Positions 44,875 through 54,410 of a stretch of 64,000 nucleotides of DNA are shown here, piece by piece. Location of the stretch: assembly GCA_946811185.2 (NCBI GenBank), contig OX328113.1, forward strand, positions 24,465,521-24,529,520, given 5' to 3'. The stretch is from Hippopus hippopus (taxonomy: Eukaryota; Mollusca; Bivalvia; Cardiida; Cardiidae). Numbering within the stretch: position 1 is the stretch's first letter; each line of letters starts with the position of its first letter. The position numbers and the translations under genes were made by a program. The notes below the pieces were generated by a model. It worked only from the letters and a program-made list of their open reading frames with translations. It had not been told where the DNA came from and did not search any database.

Positions 44875-45423
44875 CTATCTCCTCACACCTGCACACACGA
44901 AAGGTAAAAAGCACATCATACGCGACGACGTCATATCGTCAGTTCTTTCTTCACAACCGCGCATGTCCGCGCCTGCGCGTTTGAGTGTTTTCACTGCCAG
45001 AGTATTATTAGCGCTTGCAGCGTACATCACAGGACTTTTGTTCGAATCATCTTTGAGATTGATCTCGGCGCCATATTGTACGAGAATATTTATTATGCTG
45101 ACGTCACCTCGAAGTGCAGCGAGATGAAGGGCGGAGCAACATCCAGGAAGTCCGTCAGGTGCCCCCATAGTCAAATTTACGTCCACTCCGGCTCTCAAAC
45201 AATGTTTCACCATTTTGCGAGCACCTTTCAGCACAAACGCGTGAAACGGCGTCCAGCCATCTACCTCATACACAAACACTTGTCTTGCATAATCTCGTTG
45301 TTGTTTTACGAGCTTTTTGCCCGCGTCGTTAAGGCTGTCTTCATCGTCCTTGAGTAGCCGCAGCAGAGTTCGTGCATCCTCTAGCAACTTGTCCTCTTGG
45401 CTCATTGATATGCACTTCACCAT
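44875..45423 (-). CDS. ankyrin-repeat protein, 182 residues
   Basis: Three ankyrin repeats, a protein-protein binding fold: residues ~55-86 (DGWTPFHAFVLKGARKMVKH...), ~95-126 (SALHLAALRGDVSIINIL.., YGAEINLKD) and ~127-157 (SNKSPVMYAASAN, LKRAGADM). Residues 8-47 are charged and probably helical. The classical TPLH motif is TPFH in repeat 1, ALHL in repeat 2 and SPVMYAA in repeat 3, an end-cap-like variant. An in-frame TAA lies 39 bases upstream, so the start at Met1 (or Met7) is plausible and no upstream exon is required. The reading frame is more CpG-rich than its surroundings. The last ~25 residues, rich in Cys/Met/Arg, do not fit the repeat; a splice donor before them cannot be excluded. 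Partner and pathway are unknown; small ankyrin proteins are too similar to name from this. Confidence 0.8.
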   Translation of the reverse strand: MVKCISMSQEDKLLEDARTLLRLLKDDEDSLNDAGKKLVKQQRDYARQVFVYEVDGWTPFHAFVLKGARKMVKHCLRAGVDVNLTMGAPDGLPGCCSALHLAALRGDVSIINILVQYGAEINLKDDSNKSPVMYAASANNTLAVKTLKRAGADMRGCEERTDDMTSSRMMCFLPFVCAGVRR

Positions 45424-45544
45424 GGAAACGACCTTGACTGTGTTAGAACCGGAAAAAATTTAAATAATACCTGAAAGGATAAAATAAATATAGAATAAGC
45501 CATTTGAATATCAGAAATGGTCCCTAGACAAGTGAAACTACACG

Positions 45545-45732
45545 GTCTATTCTTAAAAATGTTCTCAGTCTTATTCCCCAGAATTTTTTCAAATTAGAAA
45601 TGTAACACCATTTTTGAGTGGCTAAACCATTTGGTTTAGCCAATCAGAAGTTGGGTTATTATCAAGTTTTGAAACTTTTGGAGAATAAGACAAAGAATGT
45701 TCTTAAGAATGGTTGGTAAATACTGACCCTGA
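45545..45732. mobile_element. MITE-J copy 2
   Basis: Inverted ends 'acggtctattcttaaaaatg' and 'aagaatggttggtaaatact'. The centre is the palindrome 'gctaaaccatttggtttagc' (45632-45651) followed by caatcagaag. Confidence 0.7.
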
Positions 45733-45751
45733 TTTCACAAGTCAAATATGG

Positions 45752-45985
45752 TCCATCGTGGCTCAGTGATAAGGTGTAGGATTTGTAATATGGAGGCTAC
45801 GCGTTCCCAAGTTCGATCCTCACTTGAAGCATTAAGTTTTTCGTTCTGACGTCCTTAGGCAGGACACCTCACAGCTCTAGCCCAGTCACTAATGAAAGCT
45901 TGCACATACGTGAATACATGTATGTGAGCTGTCGTGATATTAATGAAATAATGTTGAAAGCGACATATTTAACACTGTTCATACG
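45752..45985 (+). mobile_element. tRNA-derived SINE with a different head, SINE1-like tail
   Basis: Head 'ggtccatcgtggctcagtga' (A box) and 'cccaagttcgatcctcactt' (B box AGTTCGATCC). The middle 'tgacgtccttaggcaggaca' is unlike SINE1, but the end 'taatgaaataatgttgaaag' and cgacatatttaacac parallels the SINE1 tail. Confidence 0.7.
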
Positions 45986-46289
45986 ATCAAAAGGTGTCAA
46001 ATAAGCATTACTAGGGCTGAAGAGGACTCACATTTTCTCACTAAAAAATAAAATCAAACACACTTAACCTTTAAGTCTTTTAAGAGTTTTTTTTTTTTAT
46101 CGTGGTCAACACACACCAAAGACTTTTAGAAAAATGAATGAAAAGCAGGAAGTTTTATTTCGACCAAAAAATTACGAAATTCTCCCCTCAGTTCAACCGG
46201 AAATAAGGTCATCAAATACTTGTCTACCCGAATCAGCCATTCGCCAATCCCGACATGAATACATTCCACTCCCACATTTTTAAATTTTT

Positions 46290-46620
46290 ACCACTCAATC
46301 CCTAGTTTTCACGACCCTGGAACAGAATGCTTGTAAATACATTGTGGGAAAAGAAGAAAATGCTGGTAAATGCTAGGGTGTGATTGCCCAAAATTGAAAA
46401 TGGCAGTTCTACTAGTTTTCTTACCGCTCTGAGGATAAATATTTTAACCATTTACCACACAGCAAAATTTTAGACCTATCCAAATTGAAAGCATTTGCAG
46501 ACGACAATTTCATAGTGGCTCAAATGACGCAATTTTCCTTTGATAGGGTAGAAAACTTTGTGGGAAAAGGAGAAAATGCTTCCTCAGGGTCGTTAAAAGG
46601 TCATCATTGTATGGTAAAGG
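46290..46620. mobile_element. two partial MITE-A copies
   Basis: 46290-46372 is a left half ('ttgtgggaaaagaagaaaat'). 46449-46620 is in the other orientation ('accacacagcaaaattttag'). Its hairpin has collapsed: the right arm is deleted so that 'gagaaaatgc' runs straight into ttcctcagggtcg. Confidence 0.65.
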
Positions 46621-46771
46621 TTTTTTAAAAAAAAACCAAACTCGTTTCTGAACTTTAAATTACCCCCTGGAGCGCCGAATAAACTCAACAGACATTTACA
46701 GTTTAGAAACAAAACCCCAATAATTGTAGTTCAGGGTTCCCTTTGACTGTTATGTTATGTATCAGAAAAGC

Positions 46772-46842
46772 GGACAGTGTAGATCAGAGATCAGACTGCA
46801 CGTTTGTGCAGTCTGATCTTGATCTACACTGACCGCAAAGGC
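46772..46842. repeat. MITE-C palindrome
   Basis: 'ggacagtgtagatcagagat' paired with 'gatcttgatctacactg' around 'gcacgtttgtgc'. The flanks differ from complete copies. Confidence 0.7.
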
Positions 46843-46844
46843 AA

Positions 46845-47755
46845 CCCATAGATATGCAAAGCGCTTTAAGGGAAAGCCAAAGGGCGCCAAACCTAAAGAA
46901 TGCTTTTCACACAGTCAATCAAATGGGTACCGTGACGTTGCACATTTCAAGTTGTTTTTTTTTTCTTGTAATTGTTAAAATTCTCATGTAATATTGAAAA
47001 GTGTATTTCCGATATCCGGGGGGCGGCCGGACCTCCGTTGTTCAATAGGTCAGCGTTGTCTGCGCATGTCATATTCTTCAAAGATTCGACCTTTCTGCTA
47101 TGACTCATCAGTATCCTGTACAGGATAGATATTAATAGGCATTGTATAAACTGACACTCTGTCGCCAAAAAAGTAGCAATGGAGAAAATGACTATAAACA
47201 ATACTTGTGTAAAAATCTAGCTTTTTTTTCACTTCAAATTTCTTAAGAATGTAATTATTTCAAACGGGAAAAATAGTTTTTACAAATACCATTGTTTTAC
47301 TGCACATTTTTGTATAGAGTTTCTAAATATAGATTTAAGGAAACCCAAAATTTGTGCATTAGAGTTTTTCCAGACTTATCAACAAAAAATGCACCAGGGC
47401 TTTTTCCCAGGCCTACAGGGGGCTGTGTATATAAATGACTGGTGCAAAGGTTACATGCTAGCTAACCATGGCTAGGTGAACCGTACGAGGTCGTGTTATA
47501 TTGAGTAAACGTTTATTTTATTTTGAAATCCGCTGTATCGATCACCGTCTTGAAAAGTAGTCCGTTTCTGTACCCAGAATTTCCAAATCAGATAGCTCAG
47601 TATTTGAAAAATGCCACCTAACGGAAGATAATGGTAGTTAACGTGTTGGTCCTGATTTGTAATCGGGAAATCCCGGTTCGAGATAAGCTGGCAGTACAAA
47701 CCAGACTGGGGGTGTCTTTAAGTACGGTACTTTCGGGAAATTCGGTCTATCTATT
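46845..47755. other. unassigned stretch
   Basis: No gene recognised. 47588-47690 holds a weak tRNA-like pair ('agatagctcagtatttgaa', 'cccggttcgagata') but the spacing is wrong for a tRNA gene. 47054-47074 shares a 21-base exact match with the interior of the 853-bp element at 30064-30084. Confidence 0.4.
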
Positions 47756-47759
47756 TTTC

Positions 47760-48125
47760 CTAGTGGAGAATCCAAATGACGGCACTTTCCTTTGAGAGGA
47801 CAGAAAAAGTTGTGGGTCATGGACAAAATGCTAACTCACCGCCATTTTCTTCTTTTCCCACAACGTTTTCAAAAAAGCATTCTTTCTCAGCTTCGTTAAA
47901 ACATGGAATTACCCTCTACCATACACTGACACTGACCTTGAGAAAAAAACTTCAGAAAAAAAAGGGGGGAAGGACAATTTGGTGGTAATCAGCATTTTCT
48001 CTTTTTCCCACAATGTTTTCTGTTCTTTCACAACCATATCTCATAATTTCAGCCATGTTTGAATAACAGTCTGTATATGCTATAAATTTGGAAAAAGTGT
48101 AGAATTTTGAAGTTGGTGAAGTGTA
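47760..48125. mobile_element. two MITE-A fragments in tandem
   Basis: 47760-47930: 'gttgtgggtcatggacaaaa', 'cttcttttcccacaacgttt', ends before ccctctacca. 47925-48125: left end and right arm, 'tcagcattttctctttttcc' to ttggaaaaagtgtag. Confidence 0.6.
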
Positions 48126-48224
48126 AAGGATATAGGGCTATAAGTGGTTTATTCACAGGAAAAAAAGACAATGGTTGAAGTTTTAAAACAGTATAGCATT
48201 GTGTAAGAACTCAATAATAAATGA

Positions 48225-48613
48225 ACCGTTCTTTAACAAAAGGGGGTTTAATAGATATCCTTGATGCATTACACCAAGCAAGTCATCATAATTATGGATC
48301 CTTAAAATATCCATTTTGTCTTATAACCATCTGAATCATGACGTAGAATGGTCCTTGCAGTAAATTTACCAAAAGTAAAAGGGGTTTTAACGCATGTCCG
48401 TTATACATGATACCAAGCAAGTCATCGCATAATCATTCATGGATCCATTAAGTCCATTTTGTCTAACAAACGACTAAATCATGAGGTAAACTGGTCCTTG
48501 GACGAGCACAAAATTGATCAATAGCAAAAAGTTTCGGCCCAGGTCAGCCTGCGCAGACTGCGCAGGCTGACCTGGGTCGATACTTTTTGCAGAGGCATTA
48601 AACCGCCTTTTCA
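48225..48613. mobile_element. MITE-B with a duplicated left half
   Basis: Two successive left halves ('aagggggtttaatagatatc' at about 48239 and 'aaaaggggttttaacgcatg' at about 48377) share 'accaagcaagtcatc' and are followed by one right half. The palindrome at 48538-48576 is perfect: 19-base arms CCCAGGTCAGCCTGCGCAG around one A. Confidence 0.8.
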
Positions 48614-48789
48614 TATACCATGGCTCAAATGTTGGCACTATATAAGTTATTGACATTAACATTAAAGAACTTCTTTCTAACAAGAAATAATGATACTTAT
48701 TCGACACATTTAAGATTTGAAATATATTTACATAGTTCTAGTCAACGACTTTTTGTTAACTCTGCGACATGGCAACTTTTAAGATTTGG

Positions 48790-49085
48790 CTCTTACGATA
48801 GGATTTGTCTTTGAAAGGGTAGACAACATTGTGGAAAAAAGGAGAAATTATTGGTTATCAGAAATTTCTCCTTTTCACACAATGCTTTTTAAAGAGATTT
48901 CTTCTTAACCGTTTCCCACACAATCCCGATTTTTAACGATCTTGAGAAAGAAGTCTTTATAAAACATTGTGTAAAAAGGAGAAAATGCTGGTAACAAAAA
49001 TATTCTCATTTTCCTACAGTGTGCTCTACCCTTTCAGAGACGAATTCCACAACTTGAGTTACCTAAGTTTATAAGTTTATTAGAA
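48790..49085. mobile_element. two MITE-A copies
   Basis: 48790-48905 has the hairpin around 'tattggttatcagaa'. 48906-49085 starts 'ttaaccgtttcccacacaa' and loses its right end. Confidence 0.65.
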
Positions 49086-49340
49086 AAACAAAAGACAAAC
49101 TGTCTATCTTGTACAGGTGCATAGTACAACATGTTACAAATGATGGTTCCTGCTGATGGTCGATACAGAGTAAATTTGAATAACATGATTAAATTTGTGT
49201 TTCAGACGGAGAAAAGCTGTCGATTATCACTTTCATTCAAATACATCTGTTAATTCATACACTCACTTGCAGAAACACCCCATTTCTCTCTCCCCTACTA
49301 CATTCTACATTCAGTCACACACACTCGAGCCCCGCACCTC

Positions 49341-49363
49341 TTTTCTCTCTCTCTCTCTCTCTC
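49341..49363 (+). repeat. (CT)n microsatellite
   Basis: About ten CT units after 'cgcacctctttt'. Preceded by 49086-49340 without recognised features. Confidence 0.85.
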
Positions 49364-49386
49364 GCCTTGCATTTTTGGCTGATTAA

Positions 49387-49965
49387 CTCTTTACCAAACG
49401 ACAAAATTTTAGACTTGTCCAAATTGAAAGCATTTGCAGACGACAAAATAATTGTGACTCAAAACTTGAAATTGACTTTAGAAGAGTAGAAAACATTGTG
49501 GGAAAAGGAGAAAATGCTGGTTACCAGCATTTTCTCCTTTTCCCACAATGTTTTCAGAAGGCTTCTTACTGTGGGTCGTAAAAACCAGGGACTGTTTGGT
49601 AAAGAGTTAAGGGAAGCAACTTCAGAGATATATTTTAGTGTTATAGTAAAAAATGTTTTCTACCTTACATATAATTTATCGCCTGTAAAAGCTTTGAATT
49701 TCGAGAAGTCTAAAATGTTGCTGTTTGCTAAAGAGTTAACTCTTTACCAAAAGACAATATTTGAGCCCTGTCCAAATTGAAAGCATCGTTAGACTACAAA
49801 TACTGAGTATTATTCGAAACATTATATCTGCGTTTAAAGGGTAGAAAACATTGTGGAACTGAAAAGGAGAAAATGCTGGATACCAGCATTTTCTCCTTTT
49901 CCCATGATGTTGTGAAATGCCCTCTCCGTCAGGGTCGTTTAAAGTCGAGAATGTGTGCTAAAGAA
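49387..49965. mobile_element. three MITE-A copies sharing TTAA junctions
   Basis: 49387-49606 is complete; TTAA at 49383-49386 and 49607-49610. Its hairpin 49489-49555 is a perfect 33-base inverted repeat around one T. 49611-49735 is a right half ending at TTAA 49736-49739, which also starts the third copy (49740-49965). Confidence 0.85.
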
Positions 49966-50054
49966 TTGATCATGAATATTGATATTTATTGGACTAATAT
50001 TTTTCTATCGATATATATCTTTTAGCGCAAAATGTATAAACACCCTTTCTGTCG

Positions 50055-50385
50055 AAGGCTGGCCGAGCCCCGGTAGCACAGTCGGTAGCGTACAGGACTT
50101 AACAACAGGAGGTCGTGGGCTCGATCCCCGGCTCGGCCAATCTCCCTCCGAGAATTGATGAAAATTATTGCGACAGGATTCATTCCCCTCTCATCGCTGA
50201 CCATTGTTTCGACAATGGTTATGTGGGAAAGCAGCCAGTGTCTTGGAAAGAAAAATCTGCGGAGTCCTGGTCAAAGAAACCCCAGGAAAGCATGGATAGG
50301 TGCACTGGCCGCCGCGATATAACTAAAATAATGTTGAAAACGGCGCTAAACACCATAAATTTAATCAATCAATTTGTCGAGGGCT
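50055..50385 (+). mobile_element. SINE1, full-length
   Basis: Head 'gccgagccccggtagcacag', A box slightly altered, B box GGGCTCGATCCCCGG. The acceptor-like ends ggccgagcc and ggctcggcc pair. Body to 'gcgctaaacaccataaattt', tail aatcaatcaat. The 90- and 60-residue ORFs are artefacts. Confidence 0.85.
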
Positions 50386-50616
50386 GAAAATATAATCAGC
50401 AAAAATTTTCACCTTAGAGGCTTTGTGTTCACTCCCTCCCACCCCCTACCCCTCCCCGTATTTTTCAAAGGAAAAAAAAAAAACTTTCCTTGAAGTATTC
50501 ACCTTTTCAGTACCTTACGACTACGGGTTTTCTGAAAACAACCATGTCTGTTATTCAAATAAAAATATGTAATAAAACGAATCAAAAGAAAAAAAGTTCT
50601 GCAGGGTAAAGAGTAT

Positions 50617-50882
50617 ATAGGCCATGCTCTGGCGAAAGAGGACTTAATGTATCTTCGTGATGTGTGATACCAAGCAAGTCATCATACAATCTTGGATCCA
50701 TAAAGTCCATTCTGTCTCATAACCAAAGGAATCCTGAGGGAGAATGGTCCTTTTACACGCAGAAAATTGACCAACAGCAAAAAGTATCGGCCCAGATCAG
50801 CCTGCGCGGACTGCGCAGCCTGACCTGGGTCGATACTTTTTGCAGATGCATTAAACCCCCTTTTCACAAAGCATGGCTCAAT
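50617..50882. mobile_element. MITE-B copy
   Basis: 'ggccatgctctggcgaaaga' to 'ccccttttcacaaagcatgg'. Palindrome 'cagatcagcctgcgcg' / 'gcgcagcctgacctg' with one arm change. 50386-50616 and 50883-51340 hold nothing I recognise except an A run and C-rich 'ccctcccaccccctacccc'. Confidence 0.8.
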
Positions 50883-51344
50883 ATCTAAGTAAATTAATAG
50901 TAAAAGAAAACGAACTGCAAGATATATATCTGTCTAAATTTCCTGTCAGTTAAATCTAATTCCTCCAGACCACTTTTTCTATTTCCACTCGAATCTTAAA
51001 TGGTTCCAATTTCAAAGCACAAACTGCTATAGTATTCTTCGGTCCGTTTTATAACTGCAATTTAAATACTTCTTTTCAATGGTTCAATTTATGACAGCAA
51101 TTTGGAGGCATTTTGCAAGACATATTACTGTTGCAAAATGGAATAGATCTAGATCTATACATAAGTTTTTGTTCATGTATCGACAGGCTTTAATTTACCA
51201 GACAAAATTTTCCACTCATTTTTGCAATTGAAATCGATATATCACAAGTATATGTAGCTTAAAAAAGGAGTTTATCCTTGAAAGAGCATGAAATATCGAG
51301 AGAAAAGGAGAAAATGTTGGCTAGTAGCCTTAGAACACGTGGCA

Positions 51345-51552
51345 TTTTCGAAAATGTATATCAGATGACAAAATTTTGGACACGCCCATTTTGGAGCGAT
51401 TTGCAAACAACAAATCAAATGATGGATTATTTTTATTTTGAAATGGGAGGAAATATTGTGGCAGGAGAAATACTGGTAACCTCTTTTCCCACAATGGTTT
51501 TTAGAGCCGTCTTTCTCAGGGTCGTTAAAACTCGGTATTGAGTGGTAAAGGG
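51345..51552. mobile_element. MITE-A with hairpin deletion
   Basis: 'agatgacaaaattttggaca' to 'gtattgagtggtaaagggtt'. The hairpin is reduced to 'gagaaatactggtaacctc'. Confidence 0.65.
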
Positions 51553-51689
51553 TTAAACAATAATTTATACATGTACTTGGAAAAGAAGCAATCGCTTATG
51601 GTAACAAAGTGATCTCCCTTTCCCAAATTTTCCGCATTATCTTCTGCTAGGTGGCATTTTTCAAATACAGACCAAGTTGAATCTTCGAC

Positions 51690-52142
51690 GATTATGACAT
51701 GCGAAAATTTCCGTGATCGATTATACCATGCAAGTCTTCACATAAGTACAGGTCCTTAAGGATAGGGCACCCTAATGCGGATTCCTGTAACATCACCTTA
51801 CATCGCCGATAAACGTACGGATTCGGCTAAGACTCGGGTAATCCGTAATCGATCGGCCGATAGATGCTGGTTCCCCGCATCGATTACGGATTACCCGAGT
51901 CCTAGCCGAATCCGTATGATGAAAGGCGGTATTACACGAATCCCATTAGGGTGGTCTATCCTTATACGCCATTTAGTCTAAAAACCGTCTCATTTATGAG
52001 GCACAGTGGTCCTTTGACGTGAAGAAAATTGATGAAAAGCAAAAAGTTTCGACCCATGTCAGCCTACACGGACTGTGCAGGTTGACATGGGTCGATACGT
52101 TTTACAGATGCATTAAGTCCTCTTTTCACACAGCACGGCTCA
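51690..52142. mobile_element. MITE-B split by a fold-back insertion
   Basis: The left part up to 51756 ('accatgcaagtcttcacata') and the right part from 51967 ('gccatttagtctaaaaaccg') are consecutive in other MITE-B copies. The right part holds 'ccatgtcagcctacacgga' / 'gcaggttgacatgggtcga'. Confidence 0.75.
51759..51964. mobile_element. 206-bp fold-back nested in MITE-B
   Basis: Ends GGATAGGGCACCCTAATGCG and complement of CATTAGGGTGGTCTATCC. The inner arms are 'ggattcggctaagactcggg' and 'cccgagtcctagccgaatcc'. TTAA precedes it (51755-51758) and TTA follows it. CpG-rich. The 68-residue ORF is an artefact. Confidence 0.75.
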
Positions 52143-52229
52143 AATATTTCATTCTTTATCGTTTTGGGGATTGAAGGTAACCCAAAACTGGGACATGCCA
52201 CAATTATTCTGAACTAACAATGTAACTTG

Positions 52230-52425
52230 ATCTTTAGGTATTCAAATTAATTTAGAAGCATTTACAGACAACAAATAAAATATTTCTCAAATAATGGAGT
52301 TCTTCTTTTTTTCAAACACTGAGAAAACATGGTTACCAGCATTTTCTCCTTTTCCCACAATGTTTTCAAAAGGCGTTTTCTTCAGGGTCGCTAAAAAGCG
52401 GAACTATTGGCTACGGAGTTAAAAC
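52230..52425. mobile_element. decayed MITE-A
   Basis: 'ttagaagcatttacagacaa' and 'accagcattttctccttttc'. The left hairpin arm is missing. Confidence 0.6.
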
Positions 52426-52549
52426 TCTACGCTGAGTTGTTTTATGACTATTTACGGTTGAAATATTATACCAGTATTTTGAAATACTGATACTCTTTCC
52501 AGCGTATGATGAAATACCGTGTCGATGTGTGTAATCGATCAGTTTTTAA

Positions 52550-52650
52550 CCCTTTATCACACAATCCCGAGATTTAACGACACCGATGAAGAAGCCTTTT
52601 AAAAACATAGTGGAAAAAGGAGATAATGCTGGTGACCGGCATTTCCTATT
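52550..52650. mobile_element. MITE-A left half, interrupted by a SINE
   Basis: TTAA at 52546-52549 and CCCTTTATCACA; stops just after the hairpin centre ('gctggtgaccggcatttcc') where the SINE of the next entry starts. Confidence 0.7.
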
Positions 52651-52828
52651 GATTGACTGTATGGTGTTTAACGCCGTTTTCAACATTATTTCAGTTATAT
52701 CGCGGCGGCCAGCGCACCTATCCATGCTTTCCTGAAGTTTCTTTTTACCAGTACTCCGCACAATATTCTTTCCAAGCCACTGACTGCTTTCCCAAGTAAC
52801 CATCGTCGAATCAATGATCAGCGGTGAG
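52651..52828 (-). mobile_element. 5'-truncated SINE1
   Basis: On the minus strand it runs from 'ctcaccgctgatcattgatt' to 'ggcgttaaacaccatacagt' and caatcaat. The tRNA head is absent. It truncates at nearly the same base as the copy at 57458-57640. Confidence 0.75.
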
Positions 52829-53040
52829 ATGACTTGTGAGCTGGTGGTTGCAGTATGGCCGACACTCTACCTCACAAACGGACATCACACAATGACGGGA
52901 TATGGCATCGAAAAGGTAGAAAACATTGTGGAAAAAGGAGAAAATGCTGGTTACCAGCATTTTCTCCTTTTACAACAATGTTTTTCACAAGCGTTTCCCA
53001 AAAAATCGTTAAAAAAAGGACTGGTTCGGGAGGGGTTAAG
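52829..53040. mobile_element. MITE-A copy
   Basis: Hairpin at about 52918-52985 around 'gctggttaccagc', right end 'ggttcgggaggggttaag'. It may be the displaced remainder of 52550-52650 or a separate copy; both hairpin arms are present here, which favours a separate copy. Confidence 0.65.
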
Positions 53041-53149
53041 CAATTTTGAAATACGATTCGTTTCTGATGCACGTGAAGAAATGCATTTTTAAACTAGATT
53101 AAAGACCTGTCCTTCTCTTATGGCATATTTTGCAACACCTCTTTCTTTT

Positions 53150-53465
53150 CCATCGAGGCCCGGTAGCTCAATCGGTGGCGTGCAGGACTTGAGAACAGGG
53201 GGTCGTGGGTTCGATCCCTGGCTCAACCAATTTCTTTCCGAGGACTGATGATAGTCATTGCGACAGGATTCAGTCCTCTCCCACTGCTGACCATTGTCTC
53301 GACGATGGTTATGTGGGAAAGCAGCCAGTGGCTTGGGAAGACAATTGTGCGGACTACTGGTAAAAGAGACTCCAGGAAAGCATTGATAGGTGCACTAGCC
53401 GCCGTGATATAACTGAAACAATGTTAAAAAGGCGTTAAACACCATACAATCAATCAATCAATCCT
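53150..53465 (+). mobile_element. SINE1, full-length
   Basis: A box 'ggtagctcaatcggtggcg', B box GGGTTCGATCCCTGG, conserved body ('gtgggaaagcagccagtggc'), end 'gcgttaaacaccatacaatc' with (aatc)n. The best-preserved head in the window. Confidence 0.87.
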
Positions 53466-53483
53466 TTTTTCCCGTCCGTCTAT

Positions 53484-53605
53484 TTTTCACTAGCCTGGGT
53501 TCCAGCCCGATCATTTTTTCCTTTCACGAGGGTCATTTTTGACAAAGTAACGCCCATATATGAAGGGGAAAAAAATGATCGGACTGGAACCCAGGCTAGT
53601 GAAAA
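53484..53605. mobile_element. hairpin element MITE-K, complete
   Basis: Arms of ~40 bases, 'ttttcactagcctgggttcc' + agcccgatcatttttt, near-perfectly inverted at the right end. The loop is about 40 bases. Half copies lie at 16310 and 33728. Confidence 0.8.
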
Positions 53606-53679
53606 CAAAACGAAAAAAAAAAAGAGTTTTCACTGTTTTACAGGGCCTATATGTGACTTGTTGCGCAACCAACAACTCT

Positions 53680-54260
53680 TTGAAGGCCCAGTAGTGGCTA
53701 AAAGCGAACAATGCCGGTGTTAAAATGCATTTGAATTTAAATCATACCATTTCAAAGAGTGGAAATTATTGTGAATATGACAGCGTGTTATTGCAAGGTC
53801 GGTCAAAGCGTCAAGTACACAAAAGATAGAGCGAGTTTGTAACTTTTTATCTGGTTTCGAAATTCAAATTTTCTACCAGCTACTTTCACTTGTACCGATC
53901 ATACAAAAATAGACTGTCATCTTTAGAATAATTTCCGCATTTTTGAATGGTATGATTTAGATCTAAATGAGCCGTGCACTGTGAAAAGGGGGCTTAATGC
54001 ATCTGCAAAAAGTATCGACCAAGGTCCGCCTGCGCAGTCCGCGCAGGCTGACCTGGACCGAATCTTTTTGCTATCGGTCAATTTTCTGCATGCAAAAGGA
54101 TCAGTCTTCCTCATGATTTAGTCGGTTGTTTAAAAAAGTGGAATACATGGCTCCCTAATTGTGTGACGTCTTGCTTCGGACAATGCATTACAGAGATGCA
54201 TTAAGCTGAAATCCATTTCAACACCTGCATTGTTTGCTTTTTGGCCGCCACTGGGCCTTT
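53680..54260. mobile_element. MITE-H interrupted by MITE-B
   Basis: Left end 'gaaggcccagtagtggctaa', right end 'ccgccactgggcctttaa', inverted. The inner arms pair 'ttaaaatgcatttgaattta' with the complement of 'atggtatgatttagatctaa' and 'aatccatttcaacacc'. MITE-B occupies 53969-54206. Confidence 0.75.
53969..54206. mobile_element. MITE-B, right end missing, nested in MITE-H
   Basis: 'tgagccgtgcactgtgaaaa' through the palindrome ('ggtccgcctgcgcagtc' / 'cgcgcaggctgacctgg') to 'gagatgcattaagc', lacking the usual final ~25 bases. Confidence 0.75.
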
Positions 54261-54289
54261 AACAGGCGACACCATCCCGATTCGTCCAT

Positions 54290-54410
54290 TGAAACTTTCT
54301 CCTTTTCCCACAATAAACTCATGATGTTCAATTAGTCAAAAACTTGAAGTGTGAAAGGGTAGAAAACATTTTTGGGTAAGAAAAAATGGTTAACAAAATG
54401 TTCTTCTTTT
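54290..54410. repeat. decayed MITE-A
   Basis: 'ctccttttcccacaataaac' and 'gggtagaaaacatttttgg' remain; order and arms are rearranged. Confidence 0.45.

Noticed and set aside
47588..47690. tRNA-like A/B boxes
   Set aside because: Spacing and stem pairing do not support a tRNA or a SINE body.
53150..53230. tRNA gene at the SINE1 heads (also 3377, 50055)
   Set aside because: The same head recurs with the same ~240-bp body, so these are retroposed copies.
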